64,000 nucleotides of DNA, taken from IMG/VR virus record IMGVR_UViG_3300043811_000032, positions 1-64,000 of that record; one strand, given 5' to 3'. The notes below the pieces were generated by a model that saw only the letters and a list, made by a program, of their open reading frames with translations, had not been told where the DNA came from and did no database searches. The stretch's first letter is position 1. Every line of letters begins with the position of its first letter. The position numbers and the translations under genes are program-made. The DNA is from a virus. Below, in pieces: positions 32,516-40,959 of this stretch.

Positions 32516-33462
32516 TTGATGCCTGCCTTGCCCAGTACGCTGGTCCAGAATCGCTCGGCGTTGTACTGCTCGTTGACCTTCTTGCGGAGGTTGTCGGCGA
32601 ACACCTGACTACGATGCAAGTCGGCGAGTAACTCCTGTGCCAGCCCTGCCGCGTGTCCTGCGTCTTCGTATTCGATATAATCAACCCCCGGCGTAAACCA
32701 CTCCTTGGCCCAACTGCCCCGGTTCTCCAACAAGCAACAGCCGGCGAACCCGTACTCCAACACCCGTCCCTTGACGTGCAGGCAGGTCTCCATCCCGCTC
32801 CACGCCATGTTCAGGGCGATCTTGAACTCGCTGATCCGTCGGGCGTACTCGTTGTACGGCATGGTACAAGGATCACTGACGCAGCCGCGCGCATGAACGC
32901 TGAGTCCTGCCGTTCGCTTCAGCTCCTCGCACATCTGCCAGCGCCGGGAGCCCAGCCCTAAGGCACCGTGGAAGCCGAAGTCTACTGATCTCCGACTCAG
33001 AGCCTTGATCGGCAAGTCTGCCGGCCACGGCCACGGGTTCAGTCCCACGAAGCAGCCGGGCTTGTCCTTCAGCGGCCAGTCGAGCACACCATCGATGTCC
33101 ACCATCAGGTCGAAGCAGTTGCCGTCGTGGTAGCGGTGCAGCAGCCGCTCCCAGCCCACGTCACCACCGTCGCAGCAGATCATCACACTCGGGCAGGTAT
33201 CACGGACCTTGCGGAACGTGGAGTCGTAGGGCACGCCTTTATGGGGCTCGCTGCCGTCGAACTGCTTGGGGCTCAGGCACACCGCGATGTAGATGCAGAC
33301 GTCCGGCGCTTCCTCCTCGACGCGGCGGATCAGCTCGTCGTCCTTCTGCCGCGTGTCACCGTTAGCCTCATCCTCGAAGCGGAAGAATGTCTTCTCCCAC
33401 GAATAGCTGTTCATGATGACCGTCGAGTGCCCCGGACGGCCGACGAGGAAGAGTGCTTTCAC
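32512..33462 (-). CDS. Glycosyltransferase, tandem paralogue 2
   Basis: 316 residues from GTG 33462. N-terminal VKALFLVGRPGHSTVIMNSYSWEK, VMICCDGGDVGWERLLHRY, DFGFHGALG and the C-terminal HVKGRVLEYGFAGCCLLENRG...WFTPGVDYIEYED. The acceptor- and nucleotide-binding halves correspond throughout to the other three paralogues, with the closest match to 33703. Confidence 0.65.
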   Translation of the reverse strand: MKALFLVGRPGHSTVIMNSYSWEKTFFRFEDEANGDTRQKDDELIRRVEEEAPDVCIYIAVCLSPKQFDGSEPHKGVPYDSTFRKVRDTCPSVMICCDGGDVGWERLLHRYHDGNCFDLMVDIDGVLDWPLKDKPGCFVGLNPWPWPADLPIKALSRRSVDFGFHGALGLGSRRWQMCEELKRTAGLSVHARGCVSDPCTMPYNEYARRISEFKIALNMAWSGMETCLHVKGRVLEYGFAGCCLLENRGSWAKEWFTPGVDYIEYEDAGHAAGLAQELLADLHRSQVFADNLRKKVNEQYNAERFWTSVLGKAGIK

Positions 33463-33752
33463 AGTTGCTCTCCCTTCGCCGGCACTCCCGCTTCGGTGTA
33501 GTACCGGTTAGCGTCATCCAGCTTCTTCATCGCCTCTTGATACAGCTCCTGTCCCCGCCGCAGAGCTAGGTCCCTCCTATCGGTCGAGCAATCCTTAACG
33601 TTACAGAGTACAAACTGCTCTGAATGGCCACCATAGTCTATGACCACCGCGTTCTCTTTGATAGTCACCACCTTGCCGGAACAGATACTCTCGCTATAGT
33701 TCCTAATGAAGTAGATTAGCGTACCCGGCGCCGTGTCTGCTGCTATCATCGT
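33459..33752 (-). CDS. Small protein, unknown
   Basis: 97 residues from ATG 33752 (AAGGAGA upstream). N-half beta-rich (GTLIYFIRNYSESICSGKVVTIKENAVVIDYGGHSEQ), C-half helical (RRGQELYQEAMKKLDDANRYY). It overlaps the 3' end of the preceding gene by about 50 bases. Function unknown. Confidence 0.5.
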   Translation of the reverse strand, partial: TMIAADTAPGTLIYFIRNYSESICSGKVVTIKENAVVIDYGGHSEQFVLCNVKDCSTDRRDLALRRGQELYQEAMKKLDDANRYYTEAGVPAKGEQL

Positions 33753-34704
33753 TGCTCTCCTTGATGCTGACTCCCACCAACTCGCACGCCTGTTGCCAGA
33801 ACTTCCTCGGGTTGTGATTCTCCATTGCCTTCCGTCGCAAGTTGTCGGCCAAATGCTGCGAGATATCGGTAGCAAGAAGCTCCTTAACCATCTTCGCCGC
33901 TTCAGCAGCATCTTCATACTCCCAGTAGTCAACCTCGGGAGTGAACCAATCTCGCGTCTTGCTGCCAGCGGTCTCCAGCAAGCAGCAACCCATCCAGCCG
34001 CTCTCAACCACCCGGCCCTTGACGTGGGTGTGCTGCTCGTCGCCGCTCCAGGCCGTGTTGAAGCTGATGCGGAAGCACCGCAGATGAGCACAGTAGTCTT
34101 CGTAGGAGTCCGCTGCCGCAGACGACAGGCACTTCCTGACCCAGACCTTGAGCCCTGCGGTCCGCTTCAACTCCTCGCACAGGGCATGTCGCTTGGTGCC
34201 GACCCCCATCGAACCGAAGTAACCGAAGTCGACCTGACGGTAGCTGAGTGGCAGCACCTGCACCTCTACCGGCGGGCATGGAGTCAAAGCCACCATCGCG
34301 TTCTTCTTGCCCGCCAGCGGCCAGTCCTTCACCCCATCGATGTTCACGTGAGCGGAGAAGGTGTCGACGTAATGCGCCAACCCATTGATCCAGCCAGGAT
34401 CGCCGCCATCGCTGCACACGTGAACCGTCGGAGCTATCTCCCGCAAGTGCCTCAGCGTCGAGGTTCGCGGTATGCCTTCCAAGTTCTCGTGCCCGATGAT
34501 CTGCCCGTCTCGTGGGCATACGCTCATGTAGAAGATGACGTCCGGCTTGTACTGCTTGGCGTGCTCCAGCAGATCGGCGTCCTTCTGCCTGACATCGCCC
34601 GCCGGTGCGTCCTCATAAACGAACACGTCCTTATCCCACAGCCAGCTCGGAATCATCACGGTAGAGCTGCCGGGTCGGCCGCGGAGGAAGAGTGCTTTGG
34701 TCAC
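33703..34704 (-). CDS. Glycosyltransferase, tandem paralogue 3
   Basis: 333 residues from GTG 34704. Shared blocks: TKALFLRGRPGSSTVMIPSWLWDK, VHVCSDGGDPGWINGLAHY, DFGYFGSMGVGTKRHALCEELKRTAGL and HVKGRVVESGWMGCCLLETAG...WFTPEVDYWEYED. A C-terminal Asn/Asp tail extends past the next gene's start. Confidence 0.65.
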   Translation of the reverse strand: MTKALFLRGRPGSSTVMIPSWLWDKDVFVYEDAPAGDVRQKDADLLEHAKQYKPDVIFYMSVCPRDGQIIGHENLEGIPRTSTLRHLREIAPTVHVCSDGGDPGWINGLAHYVDTFSAHVNIDGVKDWPLAGKKNAMVALTPCPPVEVQVLPLSYRQVDFGYFGSMGVGTKRHALCEELKRTAGLKVWVRKCLSSAAADSYEDYCAHLRCFRISFNTAWSGDEQHTHVKGRVVESGWMGCCLLETAGSKTRDWFTPEVDYWEYEDAAEAAKMVKELLATDISQHLADNLRRKAMENHNPRKFWQQACELVGVSIKESNDDSSRHGAGYANLLH

Positions 34705-35516
34705 TTCACCCTCCTCGCCCACTGCTGCGGCTTGTCGGCATCGGGGCTGATCGGTAACACAGCTTGCCTCGGTTCTCGCCACAGGTGCTTGTACCGCTTC
34801 TCGTCTTCCTCGTAGGCACCTTGCAACGGCCCTCTCTCGGCCTTGGGTTCGTAGCCGAGGGCCTGCACGATGTGCTGCCAGACCATGAACTTGGTCCCGT
34901 TAGCCTGGAGCCGTAGCCCGAGGTCGATCTGTGCCTGCGCCGCCGTCTCGTACCCTTCGTCGAAACCACCCACGCTCAGCACCAAGTCCCGCTTGAGGAT
35001 GCCAAGGAGGAGCAGATTCGCGTTGGGAGTCACACCGGAGACCCGAGCACCCTTGTGGTAGCCGATGGTCCAGAAGTCATCCGACGCCACCATGTCTGGG
35101 TTCAGACCGACGTCACCCCGAGCAAACGCGATGACGTCCATCCGCGTGACCGGATCGACACCCTGCCATCGCTGGTCACGCAGGTCCGGTCTGCCCTCCA
35201 TGTACTTGCACAGGATCGCGTCGTCGTCCCAGTCGCGGTCGAGGCTACCGGGGAGCCACACCCCGTCGTCCGCCGCCCAGGTGACGTACTCGCCTCGACA
35301 GTGGAGCAGTGCCCGCTGCTGGCAGTGGCACGGGCTGCCATCGTCGGCGATGAATCGCCATCGGCCTCCCACCCACTCTGCCCCGCTCTCGACGTCTCGT
35401 GGACCTATCGCCGCCATCTCCCACGGGTAGCGGCCGTTGACTGCCTTCTCAGTGCTGGTCCACAGTTCGCGCAGGTTGTGGGGGCGGATGGTCGGTACGA
35501 TGATGCTGAGCTTCAC
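34701..35516 (-). CDS. Family 2-like glycosyltransferase
   Basis: 271 residues. KLSIIVPTIRPHNLRELWTSTEKAV and the DDG segments (FIADDGSP, TWAADDGVWL) fit GT2 with a metal-binding Asp pair. The C-half keeps GGFDEGYETAAQAQIDLGLRLQANG, the usual acceptor-site block. It likely adds a sugar from a nucleotide donor by inversion. Confidence 0.75.
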   Translation of the reverse strand: MKLSIIVPTIRPHNLRELWTSTEKAVNGRYPWEMAAIGPRDVESGAEWVGGRWRFIADDGSPCHCQQRALLHCRGEYVTWAADDGVWLPGSLDRDWDDDAILCKYMEGRPDLRDQRWQGVDPVTRMDVIAFARGDVGLNPDMVASDDFWTIGYHKGARVSGVTPNANLLLLGILKRDLVLSVGGFDEGYETAAQAQIDLGLRLQANGTKFMVWQHIVQALGYEPKAERGPLQGAYEEDEKRYKHLWREPRQAVLPISPDADKPQQWARRVK

Positions 35517-35821
35517 GATGGATCGAATCTCCGGTATGGCGCCATCAACTGCTCGTATGCCGCTCGGTCGCTAGCACGTAAAAAAGCGTAGATAGAACTT
35601 TCCGAGGCACCTACCAACTCCTTCGGGATCCCGAACGCCTTTAGAATCATGTTCCGCATTCGCCGCACAAAAGCATCAGGCGTATCGTCTACAAGCAACG
35701 GCACCCGGTACAGTTCCGCCAACTCCGTCTCGCCGTCCTCCATCAAGGCGTCGACCAGAGCGAACCGACAATCGGCACCGGCGTCGAGGGCGTCACGGAG
35801 AGCGGTGCAAGTCGCGTTCAT
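35513..35821 (-). CDS. Small protein, weakly TIGR02996-like
   Basis: 102 residues. RFALVDALMEDGETELAELYRVP weakly resembles the planctomycete TIGR02996 block. No other motif. Function unknown. Confidence 0.45.
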   Translation of the reverse strand: MNATCTALRDALDAGADCRFALVDALMEDGETELAELYRVPLLVDDTPDAFVRRMRNMILKAFGIPKELVGASESSIYAFLRASDRAAYEQLMAPYRRFDPS

Positions 35822-36696
35822 TCGCCCATCACCGTTGCCCAGAACTTCTGAGGCGGGTACTTGTCCCTGACCTTCTGCAGCATCCGCTTGGCGTACAGCG
35901 TACAGATGTCGTGGTAGCCACGGGACTGCACCACGTCAAGGATGTCCCGTGGCCGCTCCTCGTCGAACTCGAAGTAGTCCACGTTCGGCTCAAACCAGTG
36001 GGCCAGCGGGCTGCCCTTCGCCTCGAACAGGGCACTGCCGCCGAGCGCCGCCTCGATGCACCGGCCCTTCACGTGTCTAGCCATCGCCCGTCGCGGGTCG
36101 CCGATCCAGGCCGAGTTGAGCGTGGCCCAGCACCGCTTGACGAACCGAACGTACTCGGCGTCCGGTCCCGGTGGATTGCCTTTGTCACGCACGGTCACGA
36201 AGTCGGCTAGCTGCCGGAAGAGCCTCGCACGCGGATGGTCGTCGCTGATGCCGCCGCCGAAGCCCAGCTCGATATTCTTAGCTTCCGATGGACCTACCCA
36301 CCTGTCCGGGTCATTAGGGCTCGGGAACACGAAGTCCACGTCCACTCCAGGTGTACCATCCACCGCCGTCGTCAGGTCGAACACCTGCTGCTCACGGTAC
36401 GCTTTCAGGTGCGACCACCAATCGGGGCAGGCCGCGTCCCAGCAGATGAACACCGAGCGACACTGGGTGCGTACCCACTTGAGCGAGTTGAGCAGTGGCT
36501 GTCCCACTCCCAACGAACCGCTGAACACCGCCACGTCCGGCTTGTGCTTGGTTACCGCTTGGTGGATGCGTAGATCAGAGCAACCGGGCAGGAAGCCGTA
36601 GTGCTCGACGATGGCTCCTAGATGCCGCTCCGCCCAGCGCAGACACACGTCCCTTATCTGTGAGTCTTCTTGGATCAGCAGGAGCAGTTTCTTCAT
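35818..36696 (-). CDS. Glycosyltransferase, tandem paralogue 4
   Basis: 292 residues. More divergent N-terminus (KKLLLLIQEDSQIRDVCLRWAERH), then VFICWDAACPDWWSHLKAYREQ, ELGFGGGIS, and the conserved HVKGRCIEAALGGSALFEAKGSPLAHWFEPNVDYFEFD. It lacks part of the first domain seen in the other copies but keeps the C-terminal domain. Confidence 0.6.
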   Translation of the reverse strand: MKKLLLLIQEDSQIRDVCLRWAERHLGAIVEHYGFLPGCSDLRIHQAVTKHKPDVAVFSGSLGVGQPLLNSLKWVRTQCRSVFICWDAACPDWWSHLKAYREQQVFDLTTAVDGTPGVDVDFVFPSPNDPDRWVGPSEAKNIELGFGGGISDDHPRARLFRQLADFVTVRDKGNPPGPDAEYVRFVKRCWATLNSAWIGDPRRAMARHVKGRCIEAALGGSALFEAKGSPLAHWFEPNVDYFEFDEERPRDILDVVQSRGYHDICTLYAKRMLQKVRDKYPPQKFWATVMGE

Positions 36697-37562
36697 CGCG
36701 GTGTATGCTCAGGGCAACGCCAACCATTCGCAAACTGGGGATACTCACAGTGCCCAACCATCCAAGGTTCGGGTCTGCCTCCCTCTTGCCACGGCTTCAT
36801 TTCTCGCGGGCATACTCGACAATTACGACCGCCCACACCAACGAAGTTTCCTTTCACCTGGCAGCTCCAAGGCAACGCTTCTTGCCCTACCTTGAGACCG
36901 ACCCCAAACCACGACTTGTCTTGATCATACTGCTCAACGAACTCCAACCACTCCTGATCCTTTGCAGTGATTTCGTTCCAGTGCCGGCCTACGTCTGGAT
37001 CAAGACACGAGCAAATATCATGGAACGCCACGTGCTTGCAATGTGGAGATACCAGCCGATGGTCTCGTCGCACGCTCGCGAGGTCGTGGCTGGCATCGAT
37101 GAAGCACAGGTCCCATTTGGTATCCCGCAACTCGGCTCGCACTTCGTCGCTATCCGTATCGGCTTCGATGTAACTAAACCGTCGCATCGAGCCATACTCC
37201 TTCACGTTAGGATATGGCGGTCGGCGGTCGACCCCGCAGGCTCGCTTCACCTCCCAGAACTTGCCGAGGAACTCCACCGTCGCCACGAAGCTGCCGCCCG
37301 GCCCAACGCCCAGCTCCATGTAACTCTCGATGGGTCCGAGGTCCAGCAAGGCGAGCAAGTAGCGGGCAAACTGGTTCGGGTACTGGCACAGGTGCAGTCC
37401 ACAGTCGGTCGGCATCCAGCGCGGGTAGACCCGGTCACTGTAGCCCTTGACCCACGTCCGCACGCCGCAGTGGCATAGCAACCCGTGCAGGTAGTCGTAG
37501 CAACGTAGTTCCCGCTGACTGCTGGCACGGAACAGCGACACGCACTCGGAGAAGCTGATCAC
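36693..37562 (-). CDS. SAM-dependent methyltransferase (class I)
   Basis: 289 residues from GTG 37562. YMELGVGPGGSFVATVEFL is the SAM-binding motif, with WDLCFIDASHDLASVRRDH as the acidic motif typical of Methyltransf_24-type enzymes in surface glycan clusters. The last 80 residues add a Cys/Trp-rich segment (CQVKGNFVG..NCRVC...GHC...WRC) of unknown role. Confidence 0.75.
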   Translation of the reverse strand: MISFSECVSLFRASSQRELRCYDYLHGLLCHCGVRTWVKGYSDRVYPRWMPTDCGLHLCQYPNQFARYLLALLDLGPIESYMELGVGPGGSFVATVEFLGKFWEVKRACGVDRRPPYPNVKEYGSMRRFSYIEADTDSDEVRAELRDTKWDLCFIDASHDLASVRRDHRLVSPHCKHVAFHDICSCLDPDVGRHWNEITAKDQEWLEFVEQYDQDKSWFGVGLKVGQEALPWSCQVKGNFVGVGGRNCRVCPREMKPWQEGGRPEPWMVGHCEYPQFANGWRCPEHTPR

Positions 37563-38494
37563 AGCAGCTGCACCGCCTTCGCCACTTCTTTGATCCCGTC
37601 CTCCAACGACCGCTTGGCCTCGAAGCCGGTGGCACGGAGCCGAGCACTGCTCACCTCGTAGTCACGCTTATCGGGGTCATTACTGTGTATCGCTTCGTGA
37701 ATGACGAACGGCTCGCCAACTATGTGGTACACTTTCCTAGCCATCTCCAGCTTCGTGCAATTCGCTGAGTCATTGCCGAGGTTCCACGGCTTGCCGACCA
37801 TCTTCATGGTCACATCACACCAATTCATCTCACTGCTCCGAACCGCCCACGCAAAGCAGTCCGCCACGTCCTGCACGTGGACGTAGTTGCGGCGGGCGTG
37901 GCCCTCGAACAGCACTATGGCTCGGTCCTGGACGGCCCGACGGGTGAAGTCGTTCACCAGCAGGTCCCAGCGCATCGCCGGGCTGACGCCGAACACCGTG
38001 GCGAGCCGGAAGCTGACCGTGTTGGGTGAGTCGAGCACCATCTCCTCGGCCATCTTCTTGCTCTTGCCGTAGACGCTCACCGGTTCCAGTGGCGTGTCCT
38101 CGTCACAGACCTTACCCGGCGCCGTCCTACCGTAACCCGAGTTGGTCATCGGGAACAAGAGCAACTGACCCGTGCGGCGACGTGCCAGCAGCATGCGGAT
38201 CGCCTGGCTGTTGACCTTCCAAGCGTTGTCAGGGTCACGGTCGCAGGCGGTCAGGCCAACCACACCGGCCAGCGGGATCACCGCATCAGCCTTGTCGAGC
38301 AACGGCTGCAAGACATCCTCATCGAAGCACTGGCCGCGAACGAACTCGAAGTTGGGATGCCCGCATACCGGCAGCAGACCGGCACCGCCCCGACTCAGGT
38401 TGTCGAGCACCGTCACCTCGTGCCCATCGGCCAGCAGCCGCGGCACCATGACGCTCCCGAGGAATCCGCAACCCCCGGTAATGAGGATCTTCAC
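37559..38494 (-). CDS. NAD-dependent epimerase/dehydratase (extended SDR)
   Basis: 311 residues from GTG 38494. The Rossmann motif TGGCGFLGS lies near the N-terminus. NSGYGR and YGKSK place the catalytic Tyr/Lys, and RLATVFG and RNYVHVQDVADCF are typical SDR strands. Acts on a nucleotide sugar in this cassette. Epimerase versus reductase cannot be told. Confidence 0.85.
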   Translation of the reverse strand: MKILITGGCGFLGSVMVPRLLADGHEVTVLDNLSRGGAGLLPVCGHPNFEFVRGQCFDEDVLQPLLDKADAVIPLAGVVGLTACDRDPDNAWKVNSQAIRMLLARRRTGQLLLFPMTNSGYGRTAPGKVCDEDTPLEPVSVYGKSKKMAEEMVLDSPNTVSFRLATVFGVSPAMRWDLLVNDFTRRAVQDRAIVLFEGHARRNYVHVQDVADCFAWAVRSSEMNWCDVTMKMVGKPWNLGNDSANCTKLEMARKVYHIVGEPFVIHEAIHSNDPDKRDYEVSSARLRATGFEAKRSLEDGIKEVAKAVQLL

Positions 38495-38661
38495 TTGCAA
38501 GCCCTCGCAAGAAGGACTTGCAAAGCCGTCATGATGATTACTTGATTTGACATCACAAAGCTAAAGCATTCACCCGAGTTAGTATACTTATCAGAGTTCG
38601 CGAACTTCTCCGTTAGTTTAATGGCCTCAGCTAGGATTCTGATCGCTTCTTCAATCTCCAT
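38491..38661 (-). CDS. 56-residue helical protein, unknown
   Basis: From ATG 38661 to TGA 38493-38491, overlapping the next gene's GTG start (GTGA). The sequence is one amphipathic helix (MEIEEAIRILAEAIKLTEKF) followed by a hydrophobic segment (VMSNQVIIMTALQVLLA). It ends exactly at the coupled junction, which supports that it is real. Confidence 0.55.
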   Translation of the reverse strand: MEIEEAIRILAEAIKLTEKFANSDKYTNSGECFSFVMSNQVIIMTALQVLLARACK

Positions 38662-38674
38662 GTTTCATGCTCTC

Positions 38675-39598
38675 CTACAGTTGCTGCTCCACCGTTGCAC
38701 CTTCGTCGTCGAACTCTACCGCCTCGGGCCTGCAGTCCAGTCTCTCCATCGCCAGCATCACGTCCAGCCGCCGCTCCTCGGGAACGCACAGCAGCAGGTA
38801 GCCGCCGAGTCCCGCCCCGCACAGCTTGCCGCCCCAAGCACCAGTATCCATCGCGGCGGCGTACAGTATGTCCGCTCGCTCCGTCGTGCAGTTGCTAGAG
38901 CGCTTCTTCGCGTTCCAAGCATAGTGCAGATGCCTGCCGAACTTCTCAAGGTCGTCGTTGAGCAGTGCCGAAGTCATCACGAACGCTTGCCCCTTGAGGA
39001 TCATCATCGTCTCGAACTGACTGCCAACGTTCTCCGCCAACCGCTTCTGTATCCCAGCATGCGTGCGGGCGGCACCGGTGTGGACCAGCACCAGGCTACG
39101 TTGTAACGCCTCCCTGGTCTGGTCCGGCAGCACCACCGGCGAGACTTGGATCACCTCCTTAGTAAGAGAAGAGTCAGCTGCATTTGCATGCGGTGCCTCC
39201 TTCTTGCTAGGGAACTCGATCAGGTTCAGGCCGCCGAACGCCGCTGCATACTGGTCCTGCTTGCCGCCCGCTATCCGCAAGTGCTTCCGTTCCATCACAT
39301 ACGCGGCCTCAGCAAGATCGTGCTTGCTCCGCTCGATGCCGAGGCGGGCATCCATCGCCCTTATGATCGCCACGCACACACTGGAGCTGCCGCCAAGACC
39401 GCTGCCGGGAGGGGCGTCACACTTGACGTTGACGCTCAGCTCGCCGTTGTACGTCAGCTCGCAATGAGCATAGCGTTTGATGGTTGCGCTCAGCACCGCG
39501 CCGCCGTGGACGTCGCTGAACTCTGGCAGGTCCGTACCACCGCCGGCGAAGCTGACCCGCAACGGGGCTCGGGTACGGACGGTCGAGTGGTGAATCAC
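38675..39598 (-). CDS. GHMP kinase, D-glycero-D-manno-heptose 7-phosphate kinase-like
   Basis: 307 residues from GTG 39598. GHMP motif 1 RTRAPLRVSFAGGGTDLPEF, motif 2 PPGSGLGGSSSVCVA (ATP loop) and motif 3 WGGKLCGAGLGGYLLL match HddA/LmbP-type sugar 1-kinases. It phosphorylates a heptose 7-phosphate or related sugar, supplying a nucleotide-sugar path. A heptose substrate is family inference only. Confidence 0.85.
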   Translation of the reverse strand: MIHHSTVRTRAPLRVSFAGGGTDLPEFSDVHGGAVLSATIKRYAHCELTYNGELSVNVKCDAPPGSGLGGSSSVCVAIIRAMDARLGIERSKHDLAEAAYVMERKHLRIAGGKQDQYAAAFGGLNLIEFPSKKEAPHANAADSSLTKEVIQVSPVVLPDQTREALQRSLVLVHTGAARTHAGIQKRLAENVGSQFETMMILKGQAFVMTSALLNDDLEKFGRHLHYAWNAKKRSSNCTTERADILYAAAMDTGAWGGKLCGAGLGGYLLLCVPEERRLDVMLAMERLDCRPEAVEFDDEGATVEQQL

Positions 39599-39819
39599 TT
39601 CTTCCGCACCCTCGTAACCTTGTACTTTTTACCGATATCTACGCCTGCTTCCAAGTCGTCCGCAAACTGTCGCAACCGACTGGCTATCTTCTCTACCACG
39701 GATGGCTTTGCCTTCTCTAAGCAGTCGCAGGGCATCATGTCAGCGAACCTGTTGCAGCATCCAATCGTGGCGTGGCTCCTCGCTTCCATCACTTCTGCCC
39801 GCGTTCGTTGCTTCGCCAT
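39595..39819 (-). CDS. Small protein, unknown
   Basis: 74 residues (MAKQRTRAEVMEARSH...CCNRFADMMPCDC, ADDLEAGVDIGKKYKVTRVRKK). Basic with four Cys. No family. Confidence 0.5.
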   Translation of the reverse strand: MAKQRTRAEVMEARSHATIGCCNRFADMMPCDCLEKAKPSVVEKIASRLRQFADDLEAGVDIGKKYKVTRVRKK

Positions 39820-39820
39820 G

Positions 39821-40786
39821 CTATATCCTCACGTTGGGGTACTCGGATGCGAACCAATCGTACGCACGATTGAGCGCCTCGCCCAGCGGCTCGAACCGGA
39901 AGTCGGGCAGCAGGGACCGCAGCAGGCTCGTGTCGGTCGGGCGGCGGCGCTGGCCGTTGGGCTTGTCGGTCTCGTACGTTGGAAACGGCTCGCGTCGTCC
40001 AACCGCCTTGTGGAGCTGGTCCACCAACTCACGGATCGTCACCGATTCACCGCTGCTCACGATCAGCCGCGGTGGTAGCTCGGGTAGGTCGACCAGCCGC
40101 ATCACGATCCTCGCCACGTCATCACTGCTCAAGAACTCTCGCTCGCTGCTGCCGTCGCCCCACACCCGCAGGGGCTCGCCGTTCTTGCGTGCCTGGTAGA
40201 GCTTATGGATCAAGGCGGGTACCACGTGGCAGGTGCCGAGGCGGTAGTTGTCGTGCGTACCGAAGATGTTGGCCGGGATGAGCGTGCATCCCTGGAGCCC
40301 GTGCTGCTTAGCCGCTCCGTCGATCAGCACGTCAATCATCCGCTTGGCGTGACCGTAGTGCCAGTTCTGGACCGGAGGCATTCCTCGGTGCAGATCGCCT
40401 TCCTCCAAGCCTCGTATGTTTGCACGTTCTGCGTCCAGAGCGACATAAGCAGGCATCGCACACACGCTGCTGAACGCGATCAACCGTGCCTTGTGACGGA
40501 CGCAGGCATCGACCACGTTGCAGGCCATCAACAGGTTCTTGTGGCACAGGTCGTAGGGCGCCTCCGTCTGCTGGCCGATGCCGCCCACGAAGGCCGCGGC
40601 GTGGATGACAACGTCGGGCTTGACTGCATCAAAGGCTTCATCAATATGTGACGGATAGCACAGGTCACCGAACTTGCCAGCATAAGCACCCTTGACACGA
40701 ACCGAGAACACCATCTCGTGCTTCGTCTCGACCCGCCGCAGGGCCTGTCCTACAAGTCCGTCGCTGCCCGTACAAAGTATCCTCAT
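39821..40786 (-). CDS. GDP-L-fucose synthase-like enzyme (extended SDR)
   Basis: 321 residues from ATG 40786. RILCTGSDGLVGQALRRV is the NADP-binding motif; the catalytic FSSVCAMP Ser and WHYGHAKRM Tyr/Lys follow; ANIFGTHDNY...HVVPALIHKLYQA is typical of the Fcl/WcaG family. It epimerises and reduces a 4-keto-6-deoxy nucleotide sugar. It could act after the 3-dehydrase in this cassette. Confidence 0.85.
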   Translation of the reverse strand: MRILCTGSDGLVGQALRRVETKHEMVFSVRVKGAYAGKFGDLCYPSHIDEAFDAVKPDVVIHAAAFVGGIGQQTEAPYDLCHKNLLMACNVVDACVRHKARLIAFSSVCAMPAYVALDAERANIRGLEEGDLHRGMPPVQNWHYGHAKRMIDVLIDGAAKQHGLQGCTLIPANIFGTHDNYRLGTCHVVPALIHKLYQARKNGEPLRVWGDGSSEREFLSSDDVARIVMRLVDLPELPPRLIVSSGESVTIRELVDQLHKAVGRREPFPTYETDKPNGQRRRPTDTSLLRSLLPDFRFEPLGEALNRAYDWFASEYPNVRI

Positions 40787-40959
40787 GGCTGCTCTTCCGT
40801 AGAGATGGCGAACACTGTTCCAGACAACTTGGCCGTCTTGAAGTTCTCGATGAGCACTTGCTTCACTGCCTCTGTCTGCTTCAAGTCGCTGATCTTAAAC
40901 GGCCCCACCGACTGCAGACCGTGTTCCTGTGTCAGGATGCAGTACGTCACTAGTACCAT
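40783..40959 (-). CDS. 58-residue protein overlapping two genes
   Basis: ATG 40959 has AGGG 8 bases upstream, and the stop at 40785-40783 overlaps the next ATG (ATGA). It overlaps the last 65 bases of the upstream radical SAM gene in another frame. The product (MVLVTYCILTQEHGLQSVGPFKI...TVFAISTEEQP) has no motif. The coupled junction supports it. Confidence 0.45.
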   Translation of the reverse strand: MVLVTYCILTQEHGLQSVGPFKISDLKQTEAVKQVLIENFKTAKLSGTVFAISTEEQP

